Source: Cycas panzhihuaensis (lineage: Eukaryota; Cycadophyta). Taken from it: a stretch of 64,000 nucleotides of DNA. Below the pieces are notes generated by a model, which made no database searches, was not told the origin of the DNA, and saw only the letters and a program-made list of their open reading frames with translations. Within the stretch, counting starts at the first letter, position 1. Each line of letters opens with the position of its first letter. The stretch lies in the NCBI GenBank assembly GCA_023213395.1, contig CM041465.1, positions 196,113,741 through 196,177,740 of the forward strand, given 5' to 3'. Shown here in pieces: positions 23,250-34,771 of the stretch. The translations under genes were made by a program, and so were the position numbers.

Positions 23250-24850
23250 ACGAAGATCTAGTGGGAAGATTCAATAATCGTGAAGAAAGGGAATTTTTTT
23301 CCCTCTTGATAAAATTTTAAACCCTGCCTTACAAATACTTTTTATTTCTTTTCTATTTAGTTCTGTTATCTACTATAAGTGAGCAATGCATCTGAAGTTA
23401 ATAGATCCCACCTTCCCTTCCCTAGAGTTTACGTAGAGACCTTGTATACTGCTATACGAAGTAAGGTGTAAATTACACCAATACCCAAGCCTTAAATAAA
23501 ATATGGCTATAGACTTATGCCTCCACATATCCTCAAGTATATAAGAGGAGTCCTTCAGGCTCCCTCACTAGCCTAACATAGTAAAGTTATTAATTGTTTA
23601 TCCATCTATGGTGCATAGGTTAGTGGATAGCATCTGGAAGCTACTCTTTATGAATACCTATACATGGATGTAAATCTTATATGGATAGTTTTTTCTGTAT
23701 AGGTAGTGCCATGAGATGTTGGATTGGGCTATATTAATGATAAAGAAGTTTATTATAGGACCTATCGAGCCAAACACTCCCTTGTTAACATTTGGTAGGT
23801 TCCCCCACCCCCTGCAGTCAATTATTATACAAACCTCTTATATAAAGTCTTGAGTCTATTGTACTTTGGTCAATTCAACTAAGAATTACAATAAATTTGT
23901 GACTATGGCTTATTACTGAGTAAATCAATAATAACACTCTATATAAATGCTATCACATTCAATAAAGTGATTCTACAAAAATTAATAAGACTATCAAATT
24001 AGAGCATATTTGCTAATTTATATAATCTAACTCTCAAAATGTTTTCAATACAATCAATAACCAGATACATAGTATTACAAAAGTTTTAAGTACAATCAAT
24101 AATTAGACACATAGTTAGAATTCCTATCTTAACTTTCAACAACATCTACATCTTCTTCCATCCACATCAGAGTCACTTAATCTTGGTCCAACATAGTTGA
24201 GTTTAGTCCTACAATCCATTAAAAGAAGAAAAACATAAGAAAAAGAGAAGGAAAAGGAAAGAGTTATAACTTTTTCAATACTTCTTAGATTTAAATGAGA
24301 CTTATTTCATTACACTCACTATTAAAAAAAAAAAAAAGACTAACCCTAATAATTTATGCATCTTATTTAAATATGAAATTGACCCTAATAATTCATGCAT
24401 CCTATTATGATTATGATCAATGTCTGATGTTGATCAAAGTCAACTAAGTTATTTTCAACTATCAATTTTAGAAAAAATTAACCCACAAACACCCCATGGA
24501 CACCACCAACCTTAATTTCTTACTTACTACTTACTTATATCATCTCGACAAGCTTGTTATTCTTATTTAAGTACACTAGGTAATTTTCTTAAATTTTGGA
24601 CTTAATAGCCTATATACACCCTGCATCCTATCTCTCTTTCCCCTCTCTATTCCTTTTATATATTCCCACTTCTTTGATGCCTATTCTACTTATCTCTCCT
24701 ATTTCTTACATTCCTTTCTTCTAGTTATTCTCCACTTTATCAAGACCTCTTCTATAATAAGTTAGTCTAAATGCCTTGCCTCTTTGGAAACTCATTTCCT
24801 TACTATATAGAACATATACAAATAAGATACAACTAGGCTATTATTAGACA
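23250..24850 (+). other. Element F leader and 5' gag region, unresolved
   Basis: Holds the leader and probably the first part of gag, but stops occur in all frames and I see no motif until about 24.9 kb. Confidence 0.4.
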
Positions 24851-24859
24851 TTGCAAACC

Positions 24860-25800
24860 TCACTAAATATATTACGTCTATACACAATCAAGTCTTTAGT
24901 TTTTTCTCTACATTTAGCTCTAACTCCTTTAGCATTTCATAAGGTGGGGTATCTCAAAGTGGAACCCCAGCTCGCAAGTCTATACAATAATAAACATTCA
25001 ATCATAAAATTAATGTACTAGTCTTCAATCTAGATCTCAACAAGGATGCAACTTATGGTTAGATTAGTAAATTAGATTCTTATTTTGTATTTATTCTCTT
25101 GTCTAAAGCTGATCAACTAGAATTTGCCTCCATCCACTTGGAAGGTAAGCTCACCACTGGTATAAATGATGGACTTGTGAGTACCTATCAAATCAAACGT
25201 GAGACTAATTTTGTAAATGCTTTTTTGAGTAATATGAAAAGACATGTAACTAATCTTTTTTTAGTCAATTAATATAATTAAGATAAGTTACATTAATTAA
25301 AGCTTACATAGATGAGTTCTAAACAATTTAGAATCGATTCACCCAATACCTAAAAAAATAGATATTAGTTGAAACTTACATAGTAGGTCTCAATGAATAG
25401 ATCCAAATGAGGCTAAAGACAAATTAGCCTCCTAGCCTTTAGGATGTCATTAATTATGCTAAGGTAATTGAAGTTCAATTTGTAGTAGAGTGAGTATTCG
25501 AGGTTAGAAGAGATGCGCCATGGTTTAGTCACCAAAGGTCTGTAGAACCTTATATCTCTCTAAGGCTTCAAGCAGAAGAACCTCCATGATAATTAATAGC
25601 CCATCCAACTAAATATCCAATAATAAAATAACCATCAACACAGATGCAGATACCTACATCCGAGGTGCATAAGTGCAAAGAAGCCAGTCTATGCTCATGA
25701 TACATAGAAAAATAGTTCCCTATATATAATTGTATATATAAAGCTAAAAGAGTCATATTCACCATTAATCCCAATTTCAACTCTAAAGATGAAACTGAAG
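24860..25800 (+). pseudogene. Element F gag remnant
   Basis: Short stretches resemble the gypsy gag core, best at about 25110-25180, where ADQLEFASIHLEGKL parallels the usual (A)(S)xHLEGxAxxW motif, and near 25400, where IDPNEA parallels the PxxLEEA type segment. No frame stays open. The call rests on these two motifs, the strand and the position between PBS and protease. Confidence 0.5.
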
Positions 25801-25959
25801 AAGAGCCACCTTTATAACCCTTACCACCTCTTTATCCTAAACCCATAACACTCATATTCACTGTTTCTTTGAATCACTCCTATCCACTATTCCTTCTTTT
25901 GCTTGCCCCAACTAATTACAAGTAAGAGAGACCTTAAGGAAAACTCCTATTATATTTTT

Positions 25960-26175
25960 GATCAATGATGGCATGTCTCAATTTTGATCGAAGGTGGAAC
26001 ATCATTAAGCTTCATTGATATTATAATAGCTAGACAATTAAACCTCTACATTAAGCCAAAAACAAGGCTTAATTATTCTCTTTTAGGCCACTACTCCCTT
26101 TATTATGCATGTGTTATTCAAAACCTCCAAGTCCAAATTGGCATTGTTTCCTACTTATCGAGAATGGATTAGGAG
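25960..26175 (+). pseudogene. Element F aspartic protease remnant
   Basis: The open piece starting at 25984, read with its upstream context, gives ILIEGGTSLSFIDIIIARQL, which parallels the LIDxGxTHNFI active-site segment of gypsy proteases. The catalytic Asp is Glu here (codon 25990-25992). Homology fades by about 26130-26175, before the usual VLGxxWL segment, so the C-terminal half is lost or displaced. Confidence 0.6.
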
Positions 26176-29100
26176 ATCATCGCATAGGTAAATGCATGTA
26201 TGTATTCTATATTATATTTTTATTATATTCCTTATAATTATTGCTTTATACGATGCTTATTTGGCTGCTTGGATGCATTATTATTTAGTTTATTTGGCTT
26301 GCCTGTGCCTGTTATCTGCTTATGATGATAAGGACTTCAGTCCAATGGTATCTTTGAGCTCCTGTAGTGGTCTCCTAGCTGGCAAGATGCCCTCCCTGTG
26401 CTCTTGCATCTCAATGTCTATTGTTTTCATTGAGTTCTGACTTAGTTTTATTTATTTTTTGTACTTTCTCCCAATTTATCGATTGATTAGATGGCCTATG
26501 ATCAATTTATAGGAGTATGAGGAGGAGTTTCCAACCTCTAACACCAAGTCCCCTTTGATTTTCAATGATTTTTACTAATGTTTGCTAACCTATCTTTGCC
26601 CTGTGCTAATTTCTATCTGCCCCACTCTGATTTCTGTGCCCTATAGATATCTTCCTGGTGCTACGAAGATATTTGCAATGTGACTGTTAGTAAGAAAAAT
26701 GTGGCCAATAACACTTAGATTTGTATTTAATATCCCTTCTGACACATTTCCTACCTCAAGACCAACCTAGATCAAGGCCTAATAGTCATGGGAGTTCATT
26801 CAAACACAAAAACTCCACTTTCATTCATTCATTCATCATTCTACAATTATTTTTCATGTTCATTTTTCACACTTCTTATATAGAACAGAAAATACTAACT
26901 TTTGAGGGAGAAACACACAAGAAGAACACAGATTTTAGGTAACATACTCTTCAAGTTAGCCTCTACAACTTGAAACACTCTTCTTCCACCTTCCTCACTC
27001 AAGGATCTTCCATAAGGAGCCTTTTCAAGTGCTGCAAAGGGCCTCTATCAATAGGTTTTTCTTGCAAACACCAAGTTCACTCATATCAAATGGGTAAAAC
27101 CTGACCATCCTTTGGTTTTGGGTGAAAATTCCTATTAGTTGTCTTTTCTTTCTTACTATTTGACTTGTCTCTATTTATCATTTAGCTTGGATAAGTCATA
27201 TTGCATATCCTTACTCATATTGTTACATTTACAACTCTTGGGAAACCATTCTCTATGAACTAGAAACCTCTCACAATCATACCCTAGGGTGTTAGAGAAG
27301 AGAGTAAGTAGTGCATTGGCTGGTTAAAGGAGTTTAGGGAAGGGAAAAGAGGTGTAAGTTCTAACTTTTGCTCCCCCTTCTATTGGGTAATCCACTCTTA
27401 ACACCACAAGGTGCCCTATCTCATTGTGCATGCACATTCTTTTGAAATGTAAACCCATACAACCACACCATTTGACAAGTAATTTATTGCCTACTTTTGA
27501 GATTTCATATCTCATGTTTACATCCCTTTTACTTCAGACTATAGCCCAAAACTTACAAAATTGGGTGACACTTCTTGCCACTTGAGAGATCACATCTATT
27601 TAGGGGGCCATGCCATTATGAGGAACTCTCCCTTGCATCCCTCTCATTTTTCTTTTCATATGCATGAATCTTTAGGAGAGGGTAGTATTTCACTTGTTTC
27701 CTTTTGGTGATTGAAGCTAACAAATGTTTTCTTTGTAAACACACACACACACATACACACAAATATATATATTGTACATGCCTCTTGTGGATAGAGTTTT
27801 TCTTATGTGTGCAAGTGGAGGACTCATGTGTATTCACTATCCAAGAAGGCAAGAGGAAGGGCTTCATCACGAGGTAACATTAGTTTGTGGTTTAGCATCA
27901 CTTCCTTTATTACACATTTTGCTATTTTTCTTGTTCTATTTCTTTTGTTTGTTTGCAACAATTCTTTTGAGTTTAGGGAAGGTAAGGAAGCCCTATTGCA
28001 TCTCATAACATTTGTAACAAAGGAGATTATGCCATTGGCAAGGATCAGTAAAGGGAGAGTTAGGTCAAGGTTGCCCTTAAAAGCACTGCTAATTGGGTAT
28101 GATCTTTCCAGACTCTTTCTCTTTCTCCCCTTTTCCTCCAAGCTCATGTTTTGATTATTATTGCTTGTATGCACACATATACCACACAAGTAAAAGATTT
28201 ATTTTCTTGCATAACCTATCTCTTGCATTTATAAAAAAGAAATAGATCCCTCTACTCTCCCTCTTTCTTCTTCATGAAAGAAAAGGCATACTAAGAAAGG
28301 ATTCTCTTCCTCATTAGCATATGCATATTGCATATAGAAATAAGGTTAGAAAATGTAGCTTGAAGGAGTGCATTTCTCTTTTGCATAAAAAGGAAAAGCA
28401 TACTAAAATAAAGAGCATTGCATAAGCATTTAACTATACTTATCTCTCTTTGTCCCCTTGCATCTTCTTCAAATACCAAGTTGGCTTTTGCATTCCTTAA
28501 AGTGAATAACTTAAAGATTTTTTTGGTTAAAAGTAAAGGAGAGTGAGTTTGAGAGTGCGAGATTATAATTGGTGTGCATTGTTAAATAACCATTTTATTT
28601 TACAAAAACATAATCCCAACTTACATTTTGCATAAAACATCATACCTTAAAATAAGACAATACCACCCTCTCATACAACCAAAAGAAACTTCAATAAAAT
28701 TTTGTGCTGCAACCAAACCCTAAAGGGTAACCCTTTGAACAATAAGGAAGCAACATAAAACCTCTTGTACTATATTTTGTCTCCTATCTATACCATACTA
28801 CCCTTTTTTAAAAATGAGTCCTTATTCCCTTCCTTCCTAACAAGGATAAGAGAACCTTGTTTAGGCTACTCGGTAATCTAAGGATGTCAATTCCTTAACC
28901 ATCTAAACATAGCACTCAATCATTCTAAACTATAATCCCTTTGAGGTAAATAGGGGAACATGCATGTTGTGGGTCCCTCAAACCTATGCTCATGCACACA
29001 GATGCCCTTTAAAGGCAAACTAAACCTCCATTGCTCCTCTAGGTTCCTACTCCTTGACACTAGCATCAACTAGAGTGTAATAATTCCTAGTGACCCCTGA

Positions 29101-29430
29101 GAGGTGTGCTTCTAGGCATATATTAACTCAAGTCAAACATTTATGCTTTATCTATTAGGGGATCAAACACCATCTTAGGTGTCTAGTGGATCAAAATATT
29201 AGGTAGTTATAGTATCAATAACTCCCCAAAGAGCCTATTTATAATTTTTAGAGACCACTATAGCCAAACTAATAAACTTTATGACCTCAAATCATCACCT
29301 AATAACCTTATTTTCCCAAAGCAAATAAGCAAGCAACTCAATAAGAGTATTAGATATATTATCTGCCTTAATAACATTTAATTGTAGTTTGAGGTCAACT
29401 TAGATATCTAATCTATTCTCATTAAATATC
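26176..29430. other. 3.2-kb stretch between protease and RT of element F, origin unknown
   Basis: In gypsy elements the protease-RT linker is short, so this is about 3 kb too much. I find no RT, integrase or transposase motif in it and no pair of terminal repeats by eye. Short frames on both strands around 27320-28480 overlap each other and look accidental. A (CA)n run lies at about 27739-27763. It may be an inserted element whose ends have decayed. Confidence 0.45.
27739..27763. repeat. (CA)n microsatellite
   Basis: About a dozen CA units with a single interruption, followed by a short AT run. Confidence 0.85.
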
Positions 29431-32190
29431 GAAATTTCTTTTCCCCCTTACTTGGTGGCCCTCCCCTAAATTGTAGATTTCATTATACCAACGACCTCAA
29501 AATTTCTTATAACACTATTAGCCTACATCCATATTGAAACTCTCACTTCCAAAAGAATGAGATTAAATATATTAATAATCACTTCCAAAAGAATGAGATT
29601 AAATATATTAATAATGAAATTATAGATATTGCAATAATACAACCTAGTAAAAGTCCTTTTGCAACCCCTATTATGCTAGGTTAGAATAAATATGATAGTT
29701 TCTGATTTTGTTTCAATTATAAGGAACTTAAAATATTGAACATTAAGAATAAGTTCCCCACCCTTAGATTGATGATATATTTGATAAAATCTATGAGGCT
29801 ATTTTTTTTTCTAAATTAGACTTGCAATCTGGATATTGGCAAATACTAATAGCCCTTAAGGATAAGCACAAAATAACTTTTCAAACCCATCATGCCCACA
29901 TTGAATTTTAGGTCATGCCATTTGGGCTATGCAATGCTCTAGCCACTTTCCAAGCCCTCATGGATAAAATTTTTATCCCTTACCTTCCAAATTTCATTAT
30001 TGTCTTCTTTAATAACATATTAATTTATAATGCCAACATGTCCCTACATCTCTAACATTTAGAAACTACCCTTTAGGTCTTAGTTTAAAAGTAACTAAAT
30101 TATAATACTTAGGTCATGTCATTTTTGTAATTGGAGTATAAATTAATCTTGATACAATATCAATCATCACCTAGTGGGCCACCCCAAAGAACCTCACCCA
30201 ATTATAAGCCTTCATCAAACTAATTGACTTTTATTGTCATTTAGTTAAAAACTATGCACCTATAGCTGCTCCCTTAATGAATTTACTCTACAAAGACTCT
30301 TTTAGTGGTCACCAAGTGTTGGGGATGCCTTCAACCTTCTAAAAATACTTATGTCAATCACACCAGTCCTCTCCATCCCTAACTTTTCCTAACCTTTTCA
30401 ATTAGAATATGATGTGCTAGGTGTGGGTGTAGAGTTATCCTTATACAAAATTTTCATCCCAACATATTTAAAAATTAGAAGCTTAAAGAGCATGATTGTT
30501 AACTATCCACTTATAATAAAGAAATGGGGGGGCATTCTGTATGTAGTAGATAAGTGAAACTAATATTTACTTGGTTCTAAGTTCACCATTTTAATAGACC
30601 ACCATAGTCTCTATTGCTTATTAAACCAATTGATTTTATCTAAAGAATAAGCCAAATAGGTTAATATATTATAGGTCTTTGACTTTACCATCTCATATAA
30701 AAAGGGAAAGGACAATGTTATCATAGGTGCTCTCTCCTGACTTCTAGTTGAACCTACCATTCAGGCCATCTCTATACCTTGACCTTCTTAGCTCCAAGAC
30801 ATGGTTAAGACTAACAAAGCCCAACTTGACTTTACAACTTAGGCTAATAAGGTTCAAGATTATAAAGATTAGAGATTATATAATAACTACCTTCTCTATT
30901 AAAATCATGTTTTTGTATACCCTACCTCCTAATTTATTACCCACATCTTGTTTGAGTATCATAATACCCCCTTGGAGGCCATTCATAATTCAACAAAACT
31001 TATCATTAAATTTAATCAGATTTCTACTGGCCCTACATAAAGTCTATCATCCTCACATATGTATTTAAACATGATACATGGCAATATAATAAGATGGACA
31101 CCAAGGCACAACCTAGCCTACTTTAATCCCTAAAAATCCCTTAGGGTAAATGGTAAGATATTTCCATGGACTTCATCATGGGACTCTCATTCAGGTATGA
31201 TTGTATTTGGGTCATCATAGATCACCTAACTAAATATGCCAATTTCTTACCTACCCACACTACCTACAAAGCCTCTTGTTTGGACGAACTCTATATCTAA
31301 TTCAACTTTCACCTCTATGGCTTCCCATCAACTATTATATCTAATAGAGATCCCAAATTTACTAACACATTTTGGCAAGAACTCCTTTACGCATTAAGAA
31401 CATCCTTTAGTATGAGCTCCTTATTTCATCCTTAAATAAATGGGCAATTCAAAATTCTTAATAAAACCTTGGAAATATACCTACATTATTTTTCCTCAAA
31501 ATACCAAAGTTATTAGACCTCTTAGCTAGCTTTAGCCAAGCATTAGTATAATTCTTTCCATAAATCTACAATTAGTATAACCCCTTTCATGGCCCTCAAT
31601 GGTTATCCCCCACTGTCCTATCATACCTTAGCCACCAATCTTTGCACTGTTGGGGTATAACAAACACTAAAGGACATGGATCAAATCCTCCATAGCCTTA
31701 AGCAAAACTTGGCCTCTATATAAAATTAAATGAAGTAGTTAACAAATCACCACCACTTTGATTAATCATTTAAAATGGGTAACTTAGTTTTCCTTTGCCT
31801 CTAGCCTAACAAGTAATAATCCCTCCATCATAATAAATCCCATAAGCTATGTCCCTGATATTATGGCCCCTATAAAATCACTTAATAAATTAGTGTAGTC
31901 ACTTATGCCCTTAACCTTCTCTTGATATCAAGATCCATAACATCTTTCATATATCCTACTTTAAAAATTACCTAGGAAAGTTTTTCACCTATAAACGACC
32001 CTCCCTACCCTTAAGAAGAAGAGATCCTCATAGCGTCCCCCATATGTATTCTAAACAACCACTAATACTGTCTCTTGAATAGAACCATTTCTGAGCATTT
32101 GGTGTAGTGGGCTAGCTATGAACTTGAGGAAGCCATATTGGAATCATAAGACATCATCAAGCAACATCTTCACTACTTCAAGGATTTAGC
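29430..32190 (+). pseudogene. Element F pol remnant: RT, RNase H, integrase
   Basis: RT starts after SHFQKNEI (29540s, partly duplicated) with IIQPSKSPFATPIML (29625-29670) and continues with [18 protein letters not shown]. The catalytic box at 30005-30016 reads FFNN instead of FFDD. RNase H is recognisable by FTILIDHHSLYCLLNQ and FDFTISYKKGKDNV (about 30580-30720). The integrase reads SMDFIMGL (about 31155), then ISNRDPKFTN with Asn in place of the second catalytic Asp (31343-31345), and NGQFKILNKTLE with Lys in place of the catalytic Glu (31451-31453). Stops and frameshifts are frequent. No chromodomain is evident. Confidence 0.85.
29546..29618 (+). repeat. 36-bp tandem duplication inside element F RT region
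   Basis: The unit beginning ACTTCCAAAAGAATGAG occurs twice in tandem. It keeps the reading frame and duplicates the 12 residues HFQKNEIKYINN just upstream of the RT core. Confidence 0.9.
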
Positions 32191-32191
32191 A

Positions 32192-32207
32192 TTTCACAGG
32201 GGGGGGC
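32192..32207 (+). promoter_or_regulatory. Element F polypurine tract
   Basis: Reads TTTCACAGGGGGGGGC directly before the 3' LTR. Confidence 0.8.
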
Positions 32208-32595
32208 TATTATGTAACCTCCCAATATGAATAATATATAAGTATCCAACAACACAGTTAAGGTAGTACAAGTTAATGCCATTTATCAATGGGTGTGTGC
32301 AGGTCATATACCTCTACCAATGGGATTAAAGGTTGTATGGTTATCTAATAGGATGTTAGGGAATAATAACTACTTTTGTTTATTTAAGGCCATATATTTG
32401 TAAAGAAATCCTTTATGTCATAATCTCCTCTTGTAAGATTATACTCACACACATCTTCTCTTTTGGTGTCCTTTAAGCTCTCTTATGTCCTTTCATATTT
32501 TGAATGTAATATAAGCTATTCTAGTAATAAAAATATCTATTTATGCTTTCTTAACATCTATTTAGAGTAAAAAGTTATTGATTAGGATTATAATA
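32208..32595 (+). repeat. Element F 3' LTR
   Basis: 388 bp; begins TATTATGTAACC (5' LTR TGTTATGTAACC) and ends GGATTATAATA (5' LTR GGATCATAACA). Followed by TSD ATCAT (32596-32600). Confidence 0.9.
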
Positions 32596-32647
32596 ATCAT
32601 ACAACTTGGTTTAAGACTCAAAGATACTTCATAAGATCATACTATCA

Positions 32648-32659
32648 ACTTTGATAGCA
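32648..32659 (-). promoter_or_regulatory. Element O primer-binding site, degenerate
   Basis: The minus strand reads TGCTATCAAAGT, 9 of 12 identical to the initiator-Met PBS TGGTATCAGAGC; two of the three differences are transitions. It lies just inside the right LTR of element O, as expected for a minus-strand element. Confidence 0.5.
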
Positions 32660-32661
32660 CA

Positions 32662-32891
32662 TGTTGGAATGATAATTCCTATAATATGATGTGTTAGAAT
32701 TAAAGAATGATAATTAATGAATCAATATAAATGGATTAATAAGGTGAATAAAATAAATAATAAATAACCATTAAGATAAATCATGTAATCATACATAAGA
32801 TAATAACTTATGGGAAATGTTCATCTCTAAATATTATATTAATAATGAATATATACTTATAGCATAAGATCACCTAATAACTGACTAATTA
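32662..32891 (-). repeat. Element O 5' LTR, first part (split by element E)
   Basis: Starts TGTTGGAATGATAATTCC and matches 5518-5745. It is interrupted at TSD AATTA (32887-32891) by element E and resumes at 37685. Confidence 0.65.
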
Positions 32892-33144
32892 TGTTACGAA
32901 CCTTGTTCGTAACTGGAACCCAATCACCAGTTTACCAAAAGAGCACAAGTGCAAGCACAAGAGTAATTGATTTAATAAATAGTCAAAAGACTATATTTGA
33001 TTGATAAAAGTTGGATGATATCCATATTACATTTGGGACCAATTTTATATGCATATTAGGCCCCTTTCACAGAAGGTTGTGCTCGTTCAATAACACCTAT
33101 TTATTTAATTAATTAAACCCTTTTGCTTAAGGAGGTTCATAATA
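32892..33144 (-). repeat. Element E LTR 1
   Basis: 253 bp, TGTTACGAACC to GGTTCATAATA, next to TSD AATTA. Confidence 0.92.
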
Positions 33145-33160
33145 AGTCCTCCCTCTTGAG
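33145..33160 (-). promoter_or_regulatory. Element E polypurine tract 1
   Basis: The minus strand reads CTCAAGAGGGAGGACT next to LTR 1, identical to the tract in element A. Confidence 0.75.
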
Positions 33161-33661
33161 ATGTTTTGCCCATAAAACATAGTCGAACGATTACAGTCCC
33201 TTAAACGTACACTGTCCTTCATTGTAGTAGAGTCCATTACGTGATTAGATGGATGTTGCATGTATTTGGAAGATTCTTTGAACCTTAGCTATGTTTTTGG
33301 AATGCTTGTGGTTACTTCTTAACTTCTTCACCTTGATCCTTACATGGTATGATTTTAGTTTTGTTCAATCCTTTTCCTAATAATGTGATGATTCTTCCTT
33401 CTTTCATAAATCACATAAATTGTTCATGAATATTCATTTCAAAGGTTCCAAGTATACTGAGCTATTGACTACCCAACACAATATCTACACCTCCTACCTC
33501 GACGACATAGAAATCTTCTATAATACTGATGTAGTTTAATGTGAGTTTAAGGTTCTTTATCATACCCTGGCTAGAGATTACTTGTCTTCCTCCAACAATG
33601 ACATGAAAATGAGGATTCCTTAATGAGAATAGCCCCTGTTGTTGTGCACAGTCTTCTTCCA
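33161..33661 (-). pseudogene. Element E short unit: protease C-terminus and tail only
   Basis: Contains a 70-codon open piece (33674-33462) that reads NPHFHVIVGGRQVISSQGMIKNL and ends at VLGSQ, the C-terminal half of the protease. The sequence upstream of GCACAG has been replaced by a few bases leading straight into a PBS (33673-33662). Active-site half, knuckle, gag and leader are all missing, so nothing useful can be encoded. Confidence 0.8.
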
Positions 33662-33673
33662 CCTCTGATACCA
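33662..33673 (-). promoter_or_regulatory. Element E internal primer-binding site
   Basis: The minus strand reads TGGTATCAGAGG, one change from the usual site, two bases from LTR 2. Confidence 0.8.
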
Positions 33674-33675
33674 CT

Positions 33676-33928
33676 TGTTACGGACCTTATTCGTAACCAG
33701 AACCTAATCACCAGATTGCCAAAAAAGCACACACGTGAGCAGAATAATGATTGATTTGATAAATAGTCAAAAGACTGCGTTTGATTGATAAATATTGAAT
33801 GATGCCCATATTACATTTGGGACTAATTTTACATGCATATTAAGCCCCCTTCACGGAAGGTTGTACCAGTTCAATAACACCTATTTATTTAATTAATTAA
33901 ACTCTTTTGCTTAAGGAGGTTCATAACA
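33676..33928 (-). repeat. Element E LTR 2 (internal)
   Basis: 253 bp, TGTTACGGACC to GGTTCATAACA. It has no TSD of its own; PBS on one side and PPT on the other show it serves as the 5' LTR of the short unit and the 3' LTR of the long unit. Confidence 0.9.
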
Positions 33929-33944
33929 AGTCCTCCCTCTTGAG
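33929..33944 (-). promoter_or_regulatory. Element E polypurine tract 2
   Basis: The minus strand reads CTCAAGAGGGAGGACT next to LTR 2. Confidence 0.75.
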
Positions 33945-34771
33945 ATGTTTCACCCACGAAACATAGTTGAATAATTGTAGTCCCTTAAACATACAATGTC
34001 CTTCATTATAATAGAGTCCGTTAGGTGATTAGATGGATGTTACAGGTATTTAGAAGATTCTTCGAGTTAAAAACCTCGGCTGTGTTTTTGGAATGCTTGT
34101 GGTTGCTTCTTAACTTCTTCACCTTGATCCTTGCGTAGTATGATTTTAGTTTTATTCAATCCTTTTCCCGATAATGTGATGATTCTTCCTTCTTTCATAA
34201 ATCACATAAATTGTTCATGAATATTCATTTCAAAGGTTCCAAGTGTATTGAGCCATTGACTGCCCAACACAATATCTACACCTCCTACCTCGACGACATA
34301 GAAATCTTCTATAATACTGATGTCATTTAATGTGAGTTTAAGGTTCTTTATCATACCCTAGACAGAGATTACCTATCTTCTTCCAACAGTGATGTGAAAA
34401 GGAGGAGTCCTTAATGGGAATAACCTCAGTTGTTATGCACAGTTTTGATCTATAAAATTATGTGTGCTACCTGAATCTATCAAGATTGTTACAACTTGAT
34501 TTTTGATAGATCCCCATAATTTTAAGGTATTGGATTGATTAAAACTACTCATAAATGATAGTGGCATTTGCTGATGGTCGACCTCGAGATTACTATAGCT
34601 CTCTTGATGTTCTGCATTATAATAATTTCCTTGATTATTTTCTGATCCTTGTTCTTCTTCATCAATATTATCATCTGGCAGTAGTCTGATTATATATAAC
34701 TGGTTCTTTTGACATCTATGCCTAGGTTCCCACTTCTCCTCACATTTGAAACATAGGTTTTTTCTTCTCAA
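33945..34771 (-). pseudogene. Element E zinc knuckle and protease
   Basis: An open piece (34771-34433, 112 codons) has the knuckle CFKCEEKWEPRHRC and the intact protease active site LIDSGSTHNFID. It ends at a TAA close after CA, and the rest of the protease and tail can be followed to about 33945. Compared with element A the same order and the same short distance to the PPT are seen. The final segment matches A base for base over long stretches, so the RT-integrase deletion has the same endpoint in both. Confidence 0.8.

Larger units (their letters stand above)
22842..32595 (+). mobile_element. Element F: Ty3/gypsy retrotransposon, old and inert
   Basis: The LTRs are 388 bp each (22842-23229, 32208-32595) with TSD ATCAT on both sides (22837-22841, 32596-32600), an initiator-Met PBS at 23232-23243 and a G-rich PPT at 32192-32207. 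Plus-strand remnants of gag, protease, RT, RNase H and integrase are in Ty3/gypsy order. The two LTRs differ at very roughly one position in six by eye, far more than those of A or G, so this is an old copy. Length 9754 bp includes about 3.2 kb between protease and RT that I cannot assign. Confidence 0.9.

Noticed and set aside
27324-28479. Group of short frames on both strands, considered as a possible host gene or captured exon
   Set aside because: The frames overlap each other on opposite strands, contain microsatellite sequence and show no domain or splice-supported continuity. I keep the region only as unassigned.
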